Of a stretch of 64,000 bases of DNA, positions 34,909-44,588 are shown piece by piece (position 1 is the stretch's first letter; each line of letters opens with the position of its first letter). The notes under the pieces were generated by a model that was given only the letters and a program-made list of their open reading frames with translations, made no database searches and was not told where the DNA came from. Position numbers and translations under genes: made by a program. Origin of the DNA: RYN-230 sp963814645 (GTDB lineage: Bacteria > Actinomycetota > Actinomycetes > Streptosporangiales > Streptosporangiaceae); assembly GCA_963814645.1 (NCBI GenBank), contig CAWFDX010000009.1, positions 620,001 through 684,000 of the forward strand, written 5' to 3'.

Positions 34909-34924
34909 GACTGAACGTTCAGTC
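34909..34924. promoter_or_regulatory. operator-like palindrome GACTGAACGTTCAGTC
   Basis: Perfect 16-bp palindrome 50 bp before the aminotransferase start. It is the best copy of a motif found at six promoter regions between here and 62.6 kb. Probably bound by the TetR protein encoded at 41862-42557, which has a copy at its own promoter. Confidence 0.65.
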
Positions 34925-34973
34925 AGCCACCAGCGGCGCCGCGTGCCCTACGACGGCGCCAGGCCAAAGGAGC

Positions 34974-36350
34974 ATGACCGTGCCGAGCCCACAGCCAGGG
35001 CCTTCCGCCAATCTCCAGGACATCATCGCCGAGCAGGAAAAGATCTTCGTCGAGCGGCAGCCGGAGTCCGCCCGGATGGCCGGCCTGGCCAGCCACAGCC
35101 TGGCTGGCGGCGTCACCTCCAGCTGGCAGATCACCGTCCCGCAAGCGGTCTGGCTCAGCCACGGCAAGGGTTCCAAGATCTACGACGTGGACGGCAACGA
35201 GTACGTCAACCTGCACGGCGGGTACGGCGCGGCACTGGCCGGCCACGCGCACCCGGCCATGGTGGAGGCGGTGCGCGGCCAGGTCGGCCTGGGCACGCAC
35301 TTCGCCCAGCCGACGCGCAGCGCGGTCGCCGTGGGCGAGGAACTGACCCGCCGGTTCGGCCTGCCGCTGTGGCGGTTCGCCAACTCGGGCACCGAGGCGA
35401 CCATGGACGCGGTGCACCTGATGCGCGCCATCACCGGCCGGGACCTGATCATCAAGGTGGAGGGCTGCTACCACGGCCACCACGACTCGGTCCAGGTCTC
35501 GGTAACCCCGGAGGCGGAGGAGGCCGGCCCGGCCGACGATCCGGCCCAGGTACCGGGCAGCGCTGGCATCCCCGAGGCGATCATCCGGCTGACCCTGGTC
35601 GCCACGTTCAACGACCTGGGCAGCGTCAAGCGGCTGCTGGAACAGCACCCGGGCCAGGTCGCCGGGATGATCATCGAGCCAGTGATGATGAACGCCGGGA
35701 TCATCGAGCCCGAGCCGGGCTACCTGCAGGGCCTCAAGGACCTGCTGCACGTGCACGGCGCGCTGCTCACCTTCGACGAGGTCAAGACCGGCCTGACCGC
35801 CGGCCCGGGCGGCGCGACCCAGCGGACCGGGGTTACCCCGGACATCATCTGCCTGGCCAAGGCCATCGGCGGGGGCGTCGCGATCGCGGCCATCGGCGGC
35901 TCGGCCGAGGTCATGGAGCATGTCGCCAACAACGACTACGAGATGGTGGGCACGTTCAACGGCAACCCGCTGGCCATCGCGGCCTGCCGGGCCATGCTGA
36001 CCGAGGTGGCCACCCCCGAGGCGTACCAGCGCATCGACCAGCTGCGCGAGCAGGCGGTGGCCGGCATCGAGCGGGAGATCGCCCGCACCGGGCTGCAGGC
36101 GCACGTGGTCGCGGTCGGGGCCAAGGGCTGTGTGGTGTTCTCCCCCGAGCCGGTCCGTAACTACCGCGGCTTCCTGGGCATCGACGACCGGTACAGCCAT
36201 GCGCACTGGCTCTTCCAGCACAACGGCGGGGTCTTCCTGCCGCCCTGGGGCAAGATCGAGCAGTGGCTGATCTCGGTGCAGCACGACGAATCAGACATTG
36301 ACCTGCTGGTCGCGAACTTCGCCGCGTTCGCCACCGCGGTCACCAGCTGA
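34974..36350 (+). CDS. class III aminotransferase (glutamate-1-semialdehyde aminomutase-like)
   Basis: 458 residues, PLP fold type I. Motifs: LHGGYGAALAGHAHPAMVEA, FANSGTEATMDAVHLMRAIT (PLP phosphate contact), EGCYHGHHDSV, LLTFDEVKTGL (Asp binding the pyridine N) and ICLAKAIGGGVAIAAIGGS with the Schiff-base Lys. It resembles HemL-like proteins, but no haem genes are near and ABC importer genes follow, so a catabolic transaminase acting on an amine or amino acid is more likely. ATG 34974; preceded by the palindrome at 34909 and so probably part of the local regulon. Confidence 0.85.
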   Translation: MTVPSPQPGPSANLQDIIAEQEKIFVERQPESARMAGLASHSLAGGVTSSWQITVPQAVWLSHGKGSKIYDVDGNEYVNLHGGYGAALAGHAHPAMVEAVRGQVGLGTHFAQPTRSAVAVGEELTRRFGLPLWRFANSGTEATMDAVHLMRAITGRDLIIKVEGCYHGHHDSVQVSVTPEAEEAGPADDPAQVPGSAGIPEAIIRLTLVATFNDLGSVKRLLEQHPGQVAGMIIEPVMMNAGIIEPEPGYLQGLKDLLHVHGALLTFDEVKTGLTAGPGGATQRTGVTPDIICLAKAIGGGVAIAAIGGSAEVMEHVANNDYEMVGTFNGNPLAIAACRAMLTEVATPEAYQRIDQLREQAVAGIEREIARTGLQAHVVAVGAKGCVVFSPEPVRNYRGFLGIDDRYSHAHWLFQHNGGVFLPPWGKIEQWLISVQHDESDIDLLVANFAAFATAVTS

Positions 36351-36436
36351 GCTGCAGGTTTCGGTCGTGTATCGGCTGGTCCCGACCCTTTTACCACAGA
36401 GGGCTTGCGCCTAAGCTGGCGCAGTAGTACCTCTTA

Positions 36437-36456
36437 TTGACGGACCGTTCAGTCAA
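36437..36456. promoter_or_regulatory. operator-like palindrome TTGACGGACCGTTCAGTCAA
   Basis: 20 bp, 8 of 10 positions symmetric, a variant of the shared motif, 60 bp before the substrate-binding protein gene. Its left arm TTGACG could also serve as a -35 box. Confidence 0.55.
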
Positions 36457-36515
36457 GGTTAACAACCTCCAAAGGAACCCGCCCAGAGGAACCCGGAACA
36501 GGAAGGGGCGACCTG

Positions 36516-37787
36516 GTGCATCCGCGAGAAGGGTGGCCCAAAGACGGGTCGAGGCCGCCCCTGTTCTCCCGGCCGGTCTCCCGGCGGAGCTTCCTGGCCC
36601 GGACCGGCGGCGCGAGCCTGGCCGCGCTGGGCGGCGCCGCGCTGCTCGACGCGTGCGCGCCCGCCCTGGCCGGCCGGGTCACCAGCCCCCTGCCCCGGCC
36701 CAACAACCCGGTGACCTGGCCGGTCTTCCCGGGCAACAAGCCGATCGCCAGCGGCCTCAAGCCGGAGACCGGGGCAACCCTGCAGGTCTACAACTGGGTC
36801 GCCTACGTCAACCAGGCCTGCCTGAACCACTTCGCCAAGAAGTACAACTGCAAGGTGCAGCTGACCACGTTCAACACGATGAACGAGGCGCTGTCCAAGC
36901 TGCGCGCCGGGCTGACCTTCGACGTGATCATGGGCGTCACGGTGGACGTGCTGGGCCAGATGATCGAGTCCAAGCTGATCCAGCCGCTGAACCACAGCTA
37001 CATCCCGAACATCAGCCAGGCCTGGCCGGACTTCACCCACCCGTTCTACGACCGGGGCTGGCAGTACACCACGCCGTACACCATCTACACCACCGGCATG
37101 GCGTGGCGGAAAGACCTGGTGCACGAGAACCCGTACGCGATGCGCAACCCGTGGGCGATGCCCTGGCAGGGCAAGTACAAGGGCAAGGTCGCGATCCTGG
37201 ACGACTACCGGGAGAGCATCAGCCTCGGGCTGATGAAGAACGGGGTCTTCAACCTGAACACCACCGACCGCAACCAGATCGCGCTGTCCCGGCAGTCGCT
37301 CGAAGACCTGACCAAGCTGGTCAACGTGCGGATCGACAACAACGACTACACCGAGGTGCCGACCGGTGAGGTCTGGATCCACCACGCCTGGTCCGGGGAT
37401 ATGGCCTCGGCGCAGTACTACATGCCGAAGGGAGTCCCGGTGGAGACGGTCGGCTACTGGTTCCCGCCGGACGGCCGCGGCCCGGTGGCCAATGACACAC
37501 TCACCATCCAGCAGGGGGCCAGCAACCCGGTGCTGGCTCACCTGTTCCTCGACTATCTGCTGGACCTGCCGAACGTGCTGGAGAACATCAGCTTCAACGG
37601 CTACATGCAGCCGCTGACCGCGGTCACCCCGCAGCGGCTGGTCAAGGAGCAACTGCTGCCCAAGAGCCTGATCTCCACTGCGGTGGTGCCGTCCTACTTC
37701 CGGCGGGGAGTGAGCGAGCTGCAGCTTCCAGTTGATGCGGACGCGGACTGGCAGCAGTCCTGGCTCGTCGTGAGCAACGGGATCTAG
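36516..37787 (+). CDS. ABC importer substrate-binding lipoprotein (PotD-like)
   Basis: 423 residues. The N-terminus carries a Tat-like RRSFLARTGGASLAALGGAA and a lipobox-like LLDAC, so it is exported (perhaps folded) and lipid-anchored. The body is a type 2 periplasmic-binding fold of the spermidine/putrescine group: LQVYNWVAYVNQACLNHFAK, TFNTMNEALSKLRAGLTFDV, VAILDDYRESISLGLMKNGV and VWIHHAWSGDMASAQYY. It delivers a polyamine-like or quaternary-amine ligand to the permeases encoded next. GTG 36516. Twelve bases separate it from potB. Confidence 0.88.
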   Translation: MHPREGWPKDGSRPPLFSRPVSRRSFLARTGGASLAALGGAALLDACAPALAGRVTSPLPRPNNPVTWPVFPGNKPIASGLKPETGATLQVYNWVAYVNQACLNHFAKKYNCKVQLTTFNTMNEALSKLRAGLTFDVIMGVTVDVLGQMIESKLIQPLNHSYIPNISQAWPDFTHPFYDRGWQYTTPYTIYTTGMAWRKDLVHENPYAMRNPWAMPWQGKYKGKVAILDDYRESISLGLMKNGVFNLNTTDRNQIALSRQSLEDLTKLVNVRIDNNDYTEVPTGEVWIHHAWSGDMASAQYYMPKGVPVETVGYWFPPDGRGPVANDTLTIQQGASNPVLAHLFLDYLLDLPNVLENISFNGYMQPLTAVTPQRLVKEQLLPKSLISTAVVPSYFRRGVSELQLPVDADADWQQSWLVVSNGI

Positions 37788-37799
37788 GGGGCGCCGGCG

Positions 37800-38765
37800 A
37801 TGACAGCGACCAGCCACCAGGCTCGCGCGCCGCGGATGCCAGACCAGCCGGGCGGGGCGCGGCGGGACGACCCCCAGCACAGCAAGCTGTTCTACATGCT
37901 GCTCGCGCTGCCCGGCATGATCTGGCTCGTCGTGCTGTTCATCGTGCCGTTCTACGCCGTGCTGGCCATCGCCATGGGCCAGCTGGACCGGCTGTTCGAG
38001 TCGCCGATCGCGGTGTGGAACCCGCTGGGCTGGAGTTCGTCCAACGTCATCAACGTCTGGCATGACCTGGTCGGGAGTACGTCGTTCGCCGGGCCGATCG
38101 TGTGGCGGACGATCTGGTACGTGGCGGTGGCGTCGCTGCTCTCGCTGCTGATCGCCTACCCGACGGCCTACTTCGTGGCCCGGTTCGCCGGACGCCGCAA
38201 AGGCCTGTTCCTCATCCTGCTGATCGCGCCGTTCTGGATCAGCTACATGATGCGCATGCTGGCCTGGATCGACCTGCTGCAGACCAGCGGCTACGTGAAC
38301 AAGGCGCTGACCTCGATCGGCCTCATCTCCACCCCGGTCAACTGGCTCGGCGGATACTCCTTCACCGTGATCCTCGGCCTGGTCTACGGCTACATCCCGT
38401 ACCTGATCCTGGTGCTCTACGCCGGGCTGGACCGGATCGACCCGGCACTTATCGAGGCCGGCCGCGACCTGGGGCTGAACCGGGTGCGCACGTTCCTGCG
38501 CGTGACGCTGCCGCTGTCCCGGCAGACCATCCTGACCGGCATGCTGATCACCGTGCTGCCGATGGTCGGTGACTACTTCACCAACCAGCTGATGTCCGGC
38601 GCAGCCAGCACGTCCATGATCGGCAACTTGATCCAGGGCCAGCTGGGCACGCCCGGCCTGGAGGGGCAGGGCGCGGTGCTATCCATCGCGCTGCTGCTCG
38701 TGCTGCTGGTGCCAATGATCTATTACGTGGTGGCTACCAACCGGTCCGGGCGGGAGGCGTCATGA
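37800..38765 (+). CDS. ABC importer permease, PotB-type
   Basis: 321 residues with six membrane helices (KLFYMLLALPGMIWLVVLFI, TIWYVAVASLLSLLIAYPTA, GLFLILLIAPFWISYMMRML and others) and the EAA loop (IEAGRDLGLNRVRTFLRVTL PL). The two permeases of such importers form a heterodimer in the membrane. The stop overlaps the next permease start (ATGA), so they are made together. ATG 37800. Confidence 0.9.
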   Translation: MTATSHQARAPRMPDQPGGARRDDPQHSKLFYMLLALPGMIWLVVLFIVPFYAVLAIAMGQLDRLFESPIAVWNPLGWSSSNVINVWHDLVGSTSFAGPIVWRTIWYVAVASLLSLLIAYPTAYFVARFAGRRKGLFLILLIAPFWISYMMRMLAWIDLLQTSGYVNKALTSIGLISTPVNWLGGYSFTVILGLVYGYIPYLILVLYAGLDRIDPALIEAGRDLGLNRVRTFLRVTLPLSRQTILTGMLITVLPMVGDYFTNQLMSGAASTSMIGNLIQGQLGTPGLEGQGAVLSIALLLVLLVPMIYYVVATNRSGREAS

Positions 38766-39706
38766 CCGCGACCAGCGCGCCGGCGCAGGCGCCGGGCCGG
38801 GCCGAAGCCGCGCCCCGCAGCGGGCTGCGGCGGATGGTGCCGCGCCGCAACCCGTGGGGCCACCCCTGGTTCCTGGAGGGCTTCACCTGGCTGTACCTGA
38901 TCTGGTCGCTGGTGCCGATCGGCATCGCGGTGCTGTTCTCGTTCAACAACGGGAAGTCGCAGAGCGCCTGGCAGGGCTTCTCCTGGCGGTGGTACTTCAG
39001 CGACCCGGTCAACTCGGTGCTGCACAACCCGCAGCTGCACGCGGCGGTCATCCAGACGGTGCGGCTGTCCGTGCTCACCACGCTGATCGCGGTACCGCTC
39101 GGCGTCTCGTTCGCGCTGGGCATCAACCGATGGCGCGGGATCACGTCGTCCAGCTTCAACTTCCTGATGATCCTGTCCTTTGTGATCCCCGAGCTGCTCT
39201 TCGGCGTGGCCATGTTCTTCGCCTTCACCGTGCTGTTCAAGTCGGTGCACCTGGGCACCCTGGCCGAGGTGCTCGGCCTGGTCACCTGGAACGTGAGCTG
39301 GCCGGCCATCATCGTGCAGGCCCGGCTGGTCGGCCTGGGCAAGCAATATGAGGAGGCCGCGGCCGACCTGGGCGCCAATCAGTTCCAGACGATGCGACGG
39401 GTGATGGTCCCGCTGCTCGGCCCGGCGATCTTCGCCAGCGCCGTGCTGGTCTTCTCCAGCGTCATCGACGACTTCGTGATCGTGGACCTGCTGTCCTCCA
39501 ACTCGAGCAACACGCCGATCTCGGTGATCATCTACTCCCAGCAGCACGGCGGCAACGGCGGCCCGGCGCTGAACGCGCTCGGCACCATCGCCCTGGTCAT
39601 GTCGCTGATCATCGCGGTCATCGGCTTCATCGGCTACCGCTGGATGACCCGTGGCGAGCGGGGCAGCCGGGTGGAGGCGCTGACCACGATCGCCGGCACC
39701 GAGTGA
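38762..39706 (+). CDS. ABC importer permease, PotC-type
   Basis: 314 residues, six membrane helices (GFTWLYLIWSLVPIGIAVLF, TLIAVPLGVSFALGI, FLMILSFVIPELLFGVAMFF and so on) and an EAA loop (YEEAAADLGANQFQTMRRVM VPLL). It is the second subunit of the importer and overlaps potB by four bases. The ATP-binding subunit is not adjacent but lies at 40705-41844 on the other strand. Confidence 0.9.
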   Translation: MTATSAPAQAPGRAEAAPRSGLRRMVPRRNPWGHPWFLEGFTWLYLIWSLVPIGIAVLFSFNNGKSQSAWQGFSWRWYFSDPVNSVLHNPQLHAAVIQTVRLSVLTTLIAVPLGVSFALGINRWRGITSSSFNFLMILSFVIPELLFGVAMFFAFTVLFKSVHLGTLAEVLGLVTWNVSWPAIIVQARLVGLGKQYEEAAADLGANQFQTMRRVMVPLLGPAIFASAVLVFSSVIDDFVIVDLLSSNSSNTPISVIIYSQQHGGNGGPALNALGTIALVMSLIIAVIGFIGYRWMTRGERGSRVEALTTIAGTE

Positions 39707-39710
39707 TCGG

Positions 39711-40532
39711 TCAGCGGACCCGGGCGACCCCGCAGTACCCCCACCGGGAGCTCTCGTTGTCCGCCAGCCGGGGGTCCTCACAGCCCCACAGGCCCAGGTG
39801 CACCACTTCAGCCGGGGCGCCAGCAAACGGCGGCACCAGGTCGAGGCCGTCGAAGAACCGGGCGATGGCGCCACGGGACCGCGGGTGGAACTGCACCGGG
39901 GCGTCCGCGTACACCTCCTGCCAGCGCTGCACCGCGAGCGGCGGCACCCCGTCGGAGGTGCCGTGGGACAGCGCCACGAAGCTGCCCGGCGCGAGCTGGT
40001 CGAGGTAGGCCCGGGCCAGCCGCCACGGATCCGAACCGTCCGCCACGAAGTGCATGACCCCGGTCAGCACCAGCCCGGCCGGCCGGGCCAAGTCGATCAG
40101 CTCGCCCAGCCGCGGGTCAGTGATTAACGGCGCGGGGTCGCGCAGGTCAGCCTGGATGAACGTGGCGTCCGGGTCACCGCGCAGCGCGGCGGCCTGCTGC
40201 GCCACCATCGGGTCCAGGTCCACGTACACGACCCTGGTGTCCGGCCGGGCCTCCCGGACCACCTCGTGCGTGTTGCCCACGGTGAACAGCCCGCAGCCGA
40301 TGTCGAGGAACTGGCTGATGCCCTGGTCCGCGATCCAGCGCGCGGCCCGCTGGTGGAAGCCGCGGTTCGCCCAGGCGATCTCGCCGAATTCCGGCACCAG
40401 GTCCCGCACCTTGGCCGCGGCCTCCCGGTCAACCGGGAAGTTGTGGCAGCCGCCCAGCATGAAGTCGTAGATCCGGGCCGCACTAGGGCGGCTCGTATCG
40501 ACGACAGGCAGCACCGGGGGGACCTCGGTCAT
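39711..40532 (-). CDS. SAM-dependent methyltransferase (DUF574/Methyltransf_19 type)
   Basis: 273 residues from ATG 40532 (GGAGG site six bases before). It matches the large actinobacterial family with VDTSRPSAARIYDFMLGGCH NF, IAWANRGFHQRAARWIADQG, motif I FLDIGCGLFTVGN, ARPDTRVVYVDLDPMVAQQA and LTGVMHFVADGSDPWRLARA. Substrate unknown for the family. It sits between the permease genes and potA, convergent to the former with four bases between stops; its link to the regulon is unclear. Confidence 0.85.
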   Translation of the reverse strand: MTEVPPVLPVVDTSRPSAARIYDFMLGGCHNFPVDREAAAKVRDLVPEFGEIAWANRGFHQRAARWIADQGISQFLDIGCGLFTVGNTHEVVREARPDTRVVYVDLDPMVAQQAAALRGDPDATFIQADLRDPAPLITDPRLGELIDLARPAGLVLTGVMHFVADGSDPWRLARAYLDQLAPGSFVALSHGTSDGVPPLAVQRWQEVYADAPVQFHPRSRGAIARFFDGLDLVPPFAGAPAEVVHLGLWGCEDPRLADNESSRWGYCGVARVR

Positions 40533-40704
40533 CGTTCCTCCAGACACCCCGCCCGGCACCTCATGGCGCCCGCCCGAAAGGCGTAAACCGACCCAAAAGT
40601 CATTCAAAGCTGTTTCGCAGGTACTGCGCAGATCTTACCCCGGGCCGGTCCTCCCGCTGGTCCGGCGCCGTGCACATCACCCGGCACTGGGTTCTCAGAA
40701 TGAT

Positions 40705-41844
40705 TCAGCCGGCCTGCACCGGTGCGCTGGTCACCCGCAGCTCGTCCTCATCGGCCGCGCCCAGCGCGCTGCCGCGCAGCACCCGGAGCGCGTCCGAGGC
40801 GAGGTACACCTGCACCGGCGTGCCCTGGGTCAGGTGCTGCGGGTGGTCGCCGTCGTTCTGCACCAGCGCCTGCAGCTGGGCGCCAGGGGCCAGCCGGAGC
40901 AGCACCTGGGTGGCTGCGCCCAGGAAGACCAGCCGCTCCACCATGCCCGGGATCCGGTTCGGCCCGGCCGAGCTGTGCTCCTCGATGCGCACCCGCTCCG
41001 GGCGGATCACCGCGTGCGCGGTGCCCAGCGCGGCCACATCGGACCGGTCCACGTCCAGCGCGGACTCGCCGACCTTGACCGTGCACTGGGTGCCCGGGCC
41101 CTGCTCTACCACGTCCACTTCCATCAGGTTGGATACGCCGAGGAAGTCGGCCACGTAGGTGTCCGCGGGCTCCTCGTACACCTGCCGCGGATTGCCGATC
41201 TGCACGATCTTGCCTTCGTGCATTACCGCCAGCCGGTCCGACATGGTCAGCGCTTCCTCCTGGTCGTGGGTGACGTAGAGGAAGGTGATGCCGACCCGCT
41301 CCTGCAGCGCCTTGAGCTCCACCTTGAGCGAGCGGCGCAGCTTAGCGTCCAGCGCGCCGAGCGGCTCGTCGAGCAGCAGCACGGCGGGCCCGAGGACCAG
41401 CGCCCGGGCCAGCGCCACCCGCTGCTGCTGGCCGCCGGACAGCGCGCCCGGACGCCGCTTTGCGTAGGAGCGCAGCTCGACCAGGTCCAGCGCCTCGTTC
41501 ACCTTGCTGACGACCTCGCGCTTGGGCAGCTTCTGGTAGCGCAGCCCGAACGCCACGTTGTCGAACACGGACATGAACGGGAACAGCGCGTAGCTCTGGA
41601 ACACCGTGTTCACGTTGCGCTTGTGCGGCGGCACCCCGGACATGTCGGTCCCGTCGAGCATGATCTTGCCCGCGGTCGGCTGCTCGAAGCCGGCGATCAG
41701 CCGCAGCGTGGTCGTCTTGCCGCAGCCGGAGGGCCCGAGCAGGGAGAAGAACTCGCCGCTGTCCACGGTGAGGTCAATGTCGTCCACCGCTACTTCGGTG
41801 AACCGCTTGGTCAGCGAGACGAGCTGGATATGTCCACCGGCCAC
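40705..41844 (-). CDS. ABC importer ATP-binding protein (PotA-like)
   Basis: 379 residues. Walker A GPSGCGKTTTLR, Q-loop VFQSYALFPFMSVFDNVAFG, signature LSGGQQQRVALARALV, Walker B LLLDEPLGALD and the switch His in YVTHDQEEAL; the C-terminal TOBE domain runs from ADFLGVSNLMEVDVVEQ on. GTG 41844 has AAGGAGG at good distance. It powers the PotB/C-type permeases and forms an operon with the TetR gene upstream (17 bases apart). Confidence 0.92.
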   Translation of the reverse strand: MAGGHIQLVSLTKRFTEVAVDDIDLTVDSGEFFSLLGPSGCGKTTTLRLIAGFEQPTAGKIMLDGTDMSGVPPHKRNVNTVFQSYALFPFMSVFDNVAFGLRYQKLPKREVVSKVNEALDLVELRSYAKRRPGALSGGQQQRVALARALVLGPAVLLLDEPLGALDAKLRRSLKVELKALQERVGITFLYVTHDQEEALTMSDRLAVMHEGKIVQIGNPRQVYEEPADTYVADFLGVSNLMEVDVVEQGPGTQCTVKVGESALDVDRSDVAALGTAHAVIRPERVRIEEHSSAGPNRIPGMVERLVFLGAATQVLLRLAPGAQLQALVQNDGDHPQHLTQGTPVQVYLASDALRVLRGSALGAADEDELRVTSAPVQAG

Positions 41845-41861
41845 CGGGGGCCTCCTTACGC

Positions 41862-42557
41862 TTACCTACCGGGCGCCCGCCCGGACCAGTCGAAACCAAG
41901 CTGGCTGGCCGCGAACCGCATGCTCAGCTCGAACGCGCGGTTGGCGCCGACCGACGGGTCCTGCAGCGCGATCTGGATGGCCAGCCCATCCAGCAGCGCG
42001 GACAGGGCCACCGCGAAATCATCCGCGTCCACCGGGCCGAACTCACCGGCTTCCTGCCCGGCCAGCACCAGGGCGGTGATCGTCTCCCGCCACCGGTCGT
42101 CGAACTTCTGCCGGACGGCGGCCACCTCGGGTAGCCGCACCGACGCCGACCACAGGTCCAGCCAGAGCAGCCAGCTGCCGGTGGGCTCGCCTTCGACGTC
42201 CTCCACGAACGTGATGGCCACGAGTTCCTCGAGCCGCCGGGCCGCGCTGGGCATCACCGCTATCCTGCGCATGCCCGCTTCATACCAGGTGTCCTCGGCG
42301 TACCGGAGCGCCTCGGTCAGCAACTGGTCTTTGGTCTTGAAGTAGTAGATGACCAGGGCCGGGCTGGTCCCAGCGCGGGCCGCGACATCCGCGATCCTGG
42401 TGTCCGGGAAGCCGCGCTCCTCGATCACGTCCAGGGCGGCACGCAGCATCTGCTGGCGGCGCTGGTCGGCGGTGTCGGCAACAGCGCCAGCACGTTCAGT
42501 CATGCGAACATCCTCGCCCACTCGGCGCACCAGGGTCGCTGACTCCGGTGCGTTCAT
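41862..42557 (-). CDS. TetR/AcrR regulator, probable local repressor
   Basis: 231 residues. HTH in LRAALDVIEERGFPDTRIAD and VAARAGTSPALVIYYFKTKD; the C-terminal domain (TWYEAGMRRIAVMPSAARRL, GSWLLWLDLWSASVRLPEVA) resembles the BetI-like TetR_C group, whose ligands include choline-like amines. ATG 42557 with AGGAGG six bases upstream. It lies directly beside a GACTGAAC-ATTCAGTC palindrome and begins the operon with potA. I infer that it represses itself and the genes with the same palindrome. Confidence 0.88.
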   Translation of the reverse strand: MNAPESATLVRRVGEDVRMTERAGAVADTADQRRQQMLRAALDVIEERGFPDTRIADVAARAGTSPALVIYYFKTKDQLLTEALRYAEDTWYEAGMRRIAVMPSAARRLEELVAITFVEDVEGEPTGSWLLWLDLWSASVRLPEVAAVRQKFDDRWRETITALVLAGQEAGEFGPVDADDFAVALSALLDGLAIQIALQDPSVGANRAFELSMRFAASQLGFDWSGRAPGR

Positions 42558-42619
42558 CCGCCGCCTCCTCGAGACCGATTGCGGGCCGGCCTCTTGTGGA
42601 CAACCGTATCAGGTTTCTA

Positions 42620-42635
42620 GACTGAACATTCAGTC
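42620..42635. promoter_or_regulatory. operator-like palindrome GACTGAACATTCAGTC
   Basis: 7 of 8 positions symmetric, in the 135-bp region between the divergent TetR and flavoprotein genes. A natural site for autoregulation and control of both sides. Confidence 0.65.
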
Positions 42636-42692
42636 AATCTCGTGGGAAACCTCCCGCGAACGTCTTAGCACACCTGTATGGAGGATGGACAG

Positions 42693-44350
42693 ATGGCCGC
42701 AACACAGGCCGGAACCTACGATGCGATCGTCGTCGGCGGGGGACACAACGGGCTGGTGGCGGCGGCCTACCTGGCTCGGTCCGGGGCCCGCACGCTGGTC
42801 CTGGAAGGGCGCGGCAAGACTGGCGGCGCGGCGACCACCGAGGCGCCCTGGCCGGACGCACCCGAGTTCAAGGTCACCCGGCTGTCCTACGTGATGAGCC
42901 TGCTCCCGCCGACCATCATCAACGACCTGGACCTGCCCCGGCACGGCTACAAGATCTACCCGATGGGCCCGTACTACCAGGCGTTCCCCGAGGGCGGCTC
43001 GATCAAGCTGTACGCGGACGACGCCAGGCGCAACCACGAGGAGGTGTCCAAGTGGTCCAAGAAGGACGCGGACGCCATGCCCCGCTGGGATGCCTGGCTG
43101 GCCGGCCTGGCTGAGGTGCTCGGCCCGCTGCTGCTCACCGTGCCGCCGAACCTGGGCTCGCGCAAGCCACGCGAGCTGCGCGAGACGCTGCGGCTGGCCT
43201 GGCGGAACCGCGGCCTGGACGTGCGCACGATCGCCGACGTGACCCGGCTGATGACGATGAGCATCGCCGACCTGCTCGACGACTGGTTCGAGTCCCCGCA
43301 GGTGAAGGGCGCGCTGGCGGTCAACGGCGTGATCGGCACCTGGGCCTGCCCATACGAGCCAGGCACCGCGTACGTGATGGCGCACCACTCCATCGGCGAC
43401 GTGGGCGATGGCCACCTGGGCAACTGGGGCTTCCAGGAAGGCGGCATGGGCGCGGTGGCCGACGCGATCGGGTCGGCCGCCCGCGAGCAGGGCGCCGAGG
43501 TCCGGCTGAACGCCCGGGTGGCCAAGGTCATCGTCGAGAACGGCCGGGCCCGCGGCGTGGTGCTGGACAACGGCGACGAACTGCGGGCCAGCGTGGTCGT
43601 GTCCACCGTGCACCCGAAGATCGCGTTCCTGGACCAGGTCGGCCGGCAGCACCTGCCGCCGGACTTCACCGCCGACATCGAGCACTGGAAGACGCGCAGC
43701 GGCGTGGTGAAGATCAACCTGGCCCTGTCCGAGCTGCCCGACTTCACCGCGGACCCCGGGTCCAACCTGCAGGAGCACCACACCGGCTCGGTCGAGATGG
43801 CGCCGACCATGGAATACATCGAGCGTGCCTTCCAGGACGCACGAGAGGGCCTGCCGCCGCCCGGCCGTTCAGCGACGGGGTGATCCCGACCGCGTTCGAC
43901 AAGACGCTTAGCCCCGAGGGCACGCACATCATGTCGCTGTTCACCCAGTGGGTGCCGCAGGACTGGAACGAGCAGCCGCATACCGCGGAACTGGAGGCCT
44001 ACACCGACCGCATGATCGACTGCTACAACGAGGTCGCGCCCAACTTCAAGGCGTCCATCCTGCACCGGGACATCGTCGGCCCGTACGAGATGGAGCAGGA
44101 GTACGGGCTGATCGGCGGGAACATCTTCCACGGCGAGCTGTCCCTGGAGCAGCTGTTCCACATGCGCCCAGCGCCCGGCTACGCCGACTACCGCACCCCG
44201 ATCGCCGGCATGTACTACGGCAGCTCGGCCACGCACGCGGGCGGCGGGGTGTGCGGCATCCCCGGCTGGCAGGCGGCCCGGGCGGCCATCGCCGACCAGA
44301 AGGCGGCCAAGCGGTCCGGCAGCGTGCGCCGGCTCACCCGGCGGTCATGA
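42693..44350 (+). pseudogene. PYROXD2-like FAD oxidoreductase, one-base frameshift
   Basis: Joined length about 550 residues. FAD motif DAIVVGGGHNGLVAAAYLAR, then LVLEGRGKTGGAATTEAPWP and GFQEGGMGAVADAIGSAARE; the C-terminal GNIFHGELSLEQLFHMRPAP and THAGGGVCGIPGW are the family's closing motifs. At ~43858-43862 (GCCGCCCGG) one base is missing: the first frame stops at 43883 just after GLPPPGRSATG, and the next continues RPFSDGVIPTAFDKTLSPEG to 44350. The related gene at 47531 is intact through this point. ATG 42693 follows AGGAT; ATG 42678 is also possible. Family flavoproteins oxidise methylated amines or unknown substrates. Confidence 0.82.
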
Positions 44351-44536
44351 CCAACCCCTCTTCAGCTGAACGCCAGTACCCGGTATCGGCCGCCACCAGC
44401 GCGCCGCCGCCGCCGCTGACTCCCCCGCCCCCGGCTCGCTCCAGCGTCGTAGCAGCCGGGGGCCGGGGGCCTGCCGGACCCCGACCAACCGCACAGATGT
44501 TTCACCCATCGTCGGCTCCGGCCCCGACACACGACA

Positions 44537-44588
44537 TGAATGATTCAGTCACGCGGTCAGGACCACCTGAATGATTCAGTCACGCGGT
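44537..44588 (+). repeat. two direct repeats each holding a TGAATGATTCA palindrome
   Basis: TGAATGATTCAGTCACGCGGT occurs at 44537-44557 and 44568-44588 (31 bp apart); in the second copy CTGAATGATTCAG (44567-44579) is a perfect palindrome around one base. Both resemble the shared TGAAC-GTTCAGTC motif with a one-base longer centre. The second copy spans the ligase start codon at 44571, so a bound protein would block initiation. Very likely tandem operators. Confidence 0.65.

Noticed and set aside
34974..36350. Haem-biosynthesis hemL
   Set aside because: No other hem genes nearby; context is amine transport and oxidation, so a catabolic aminotransferase is more likely.
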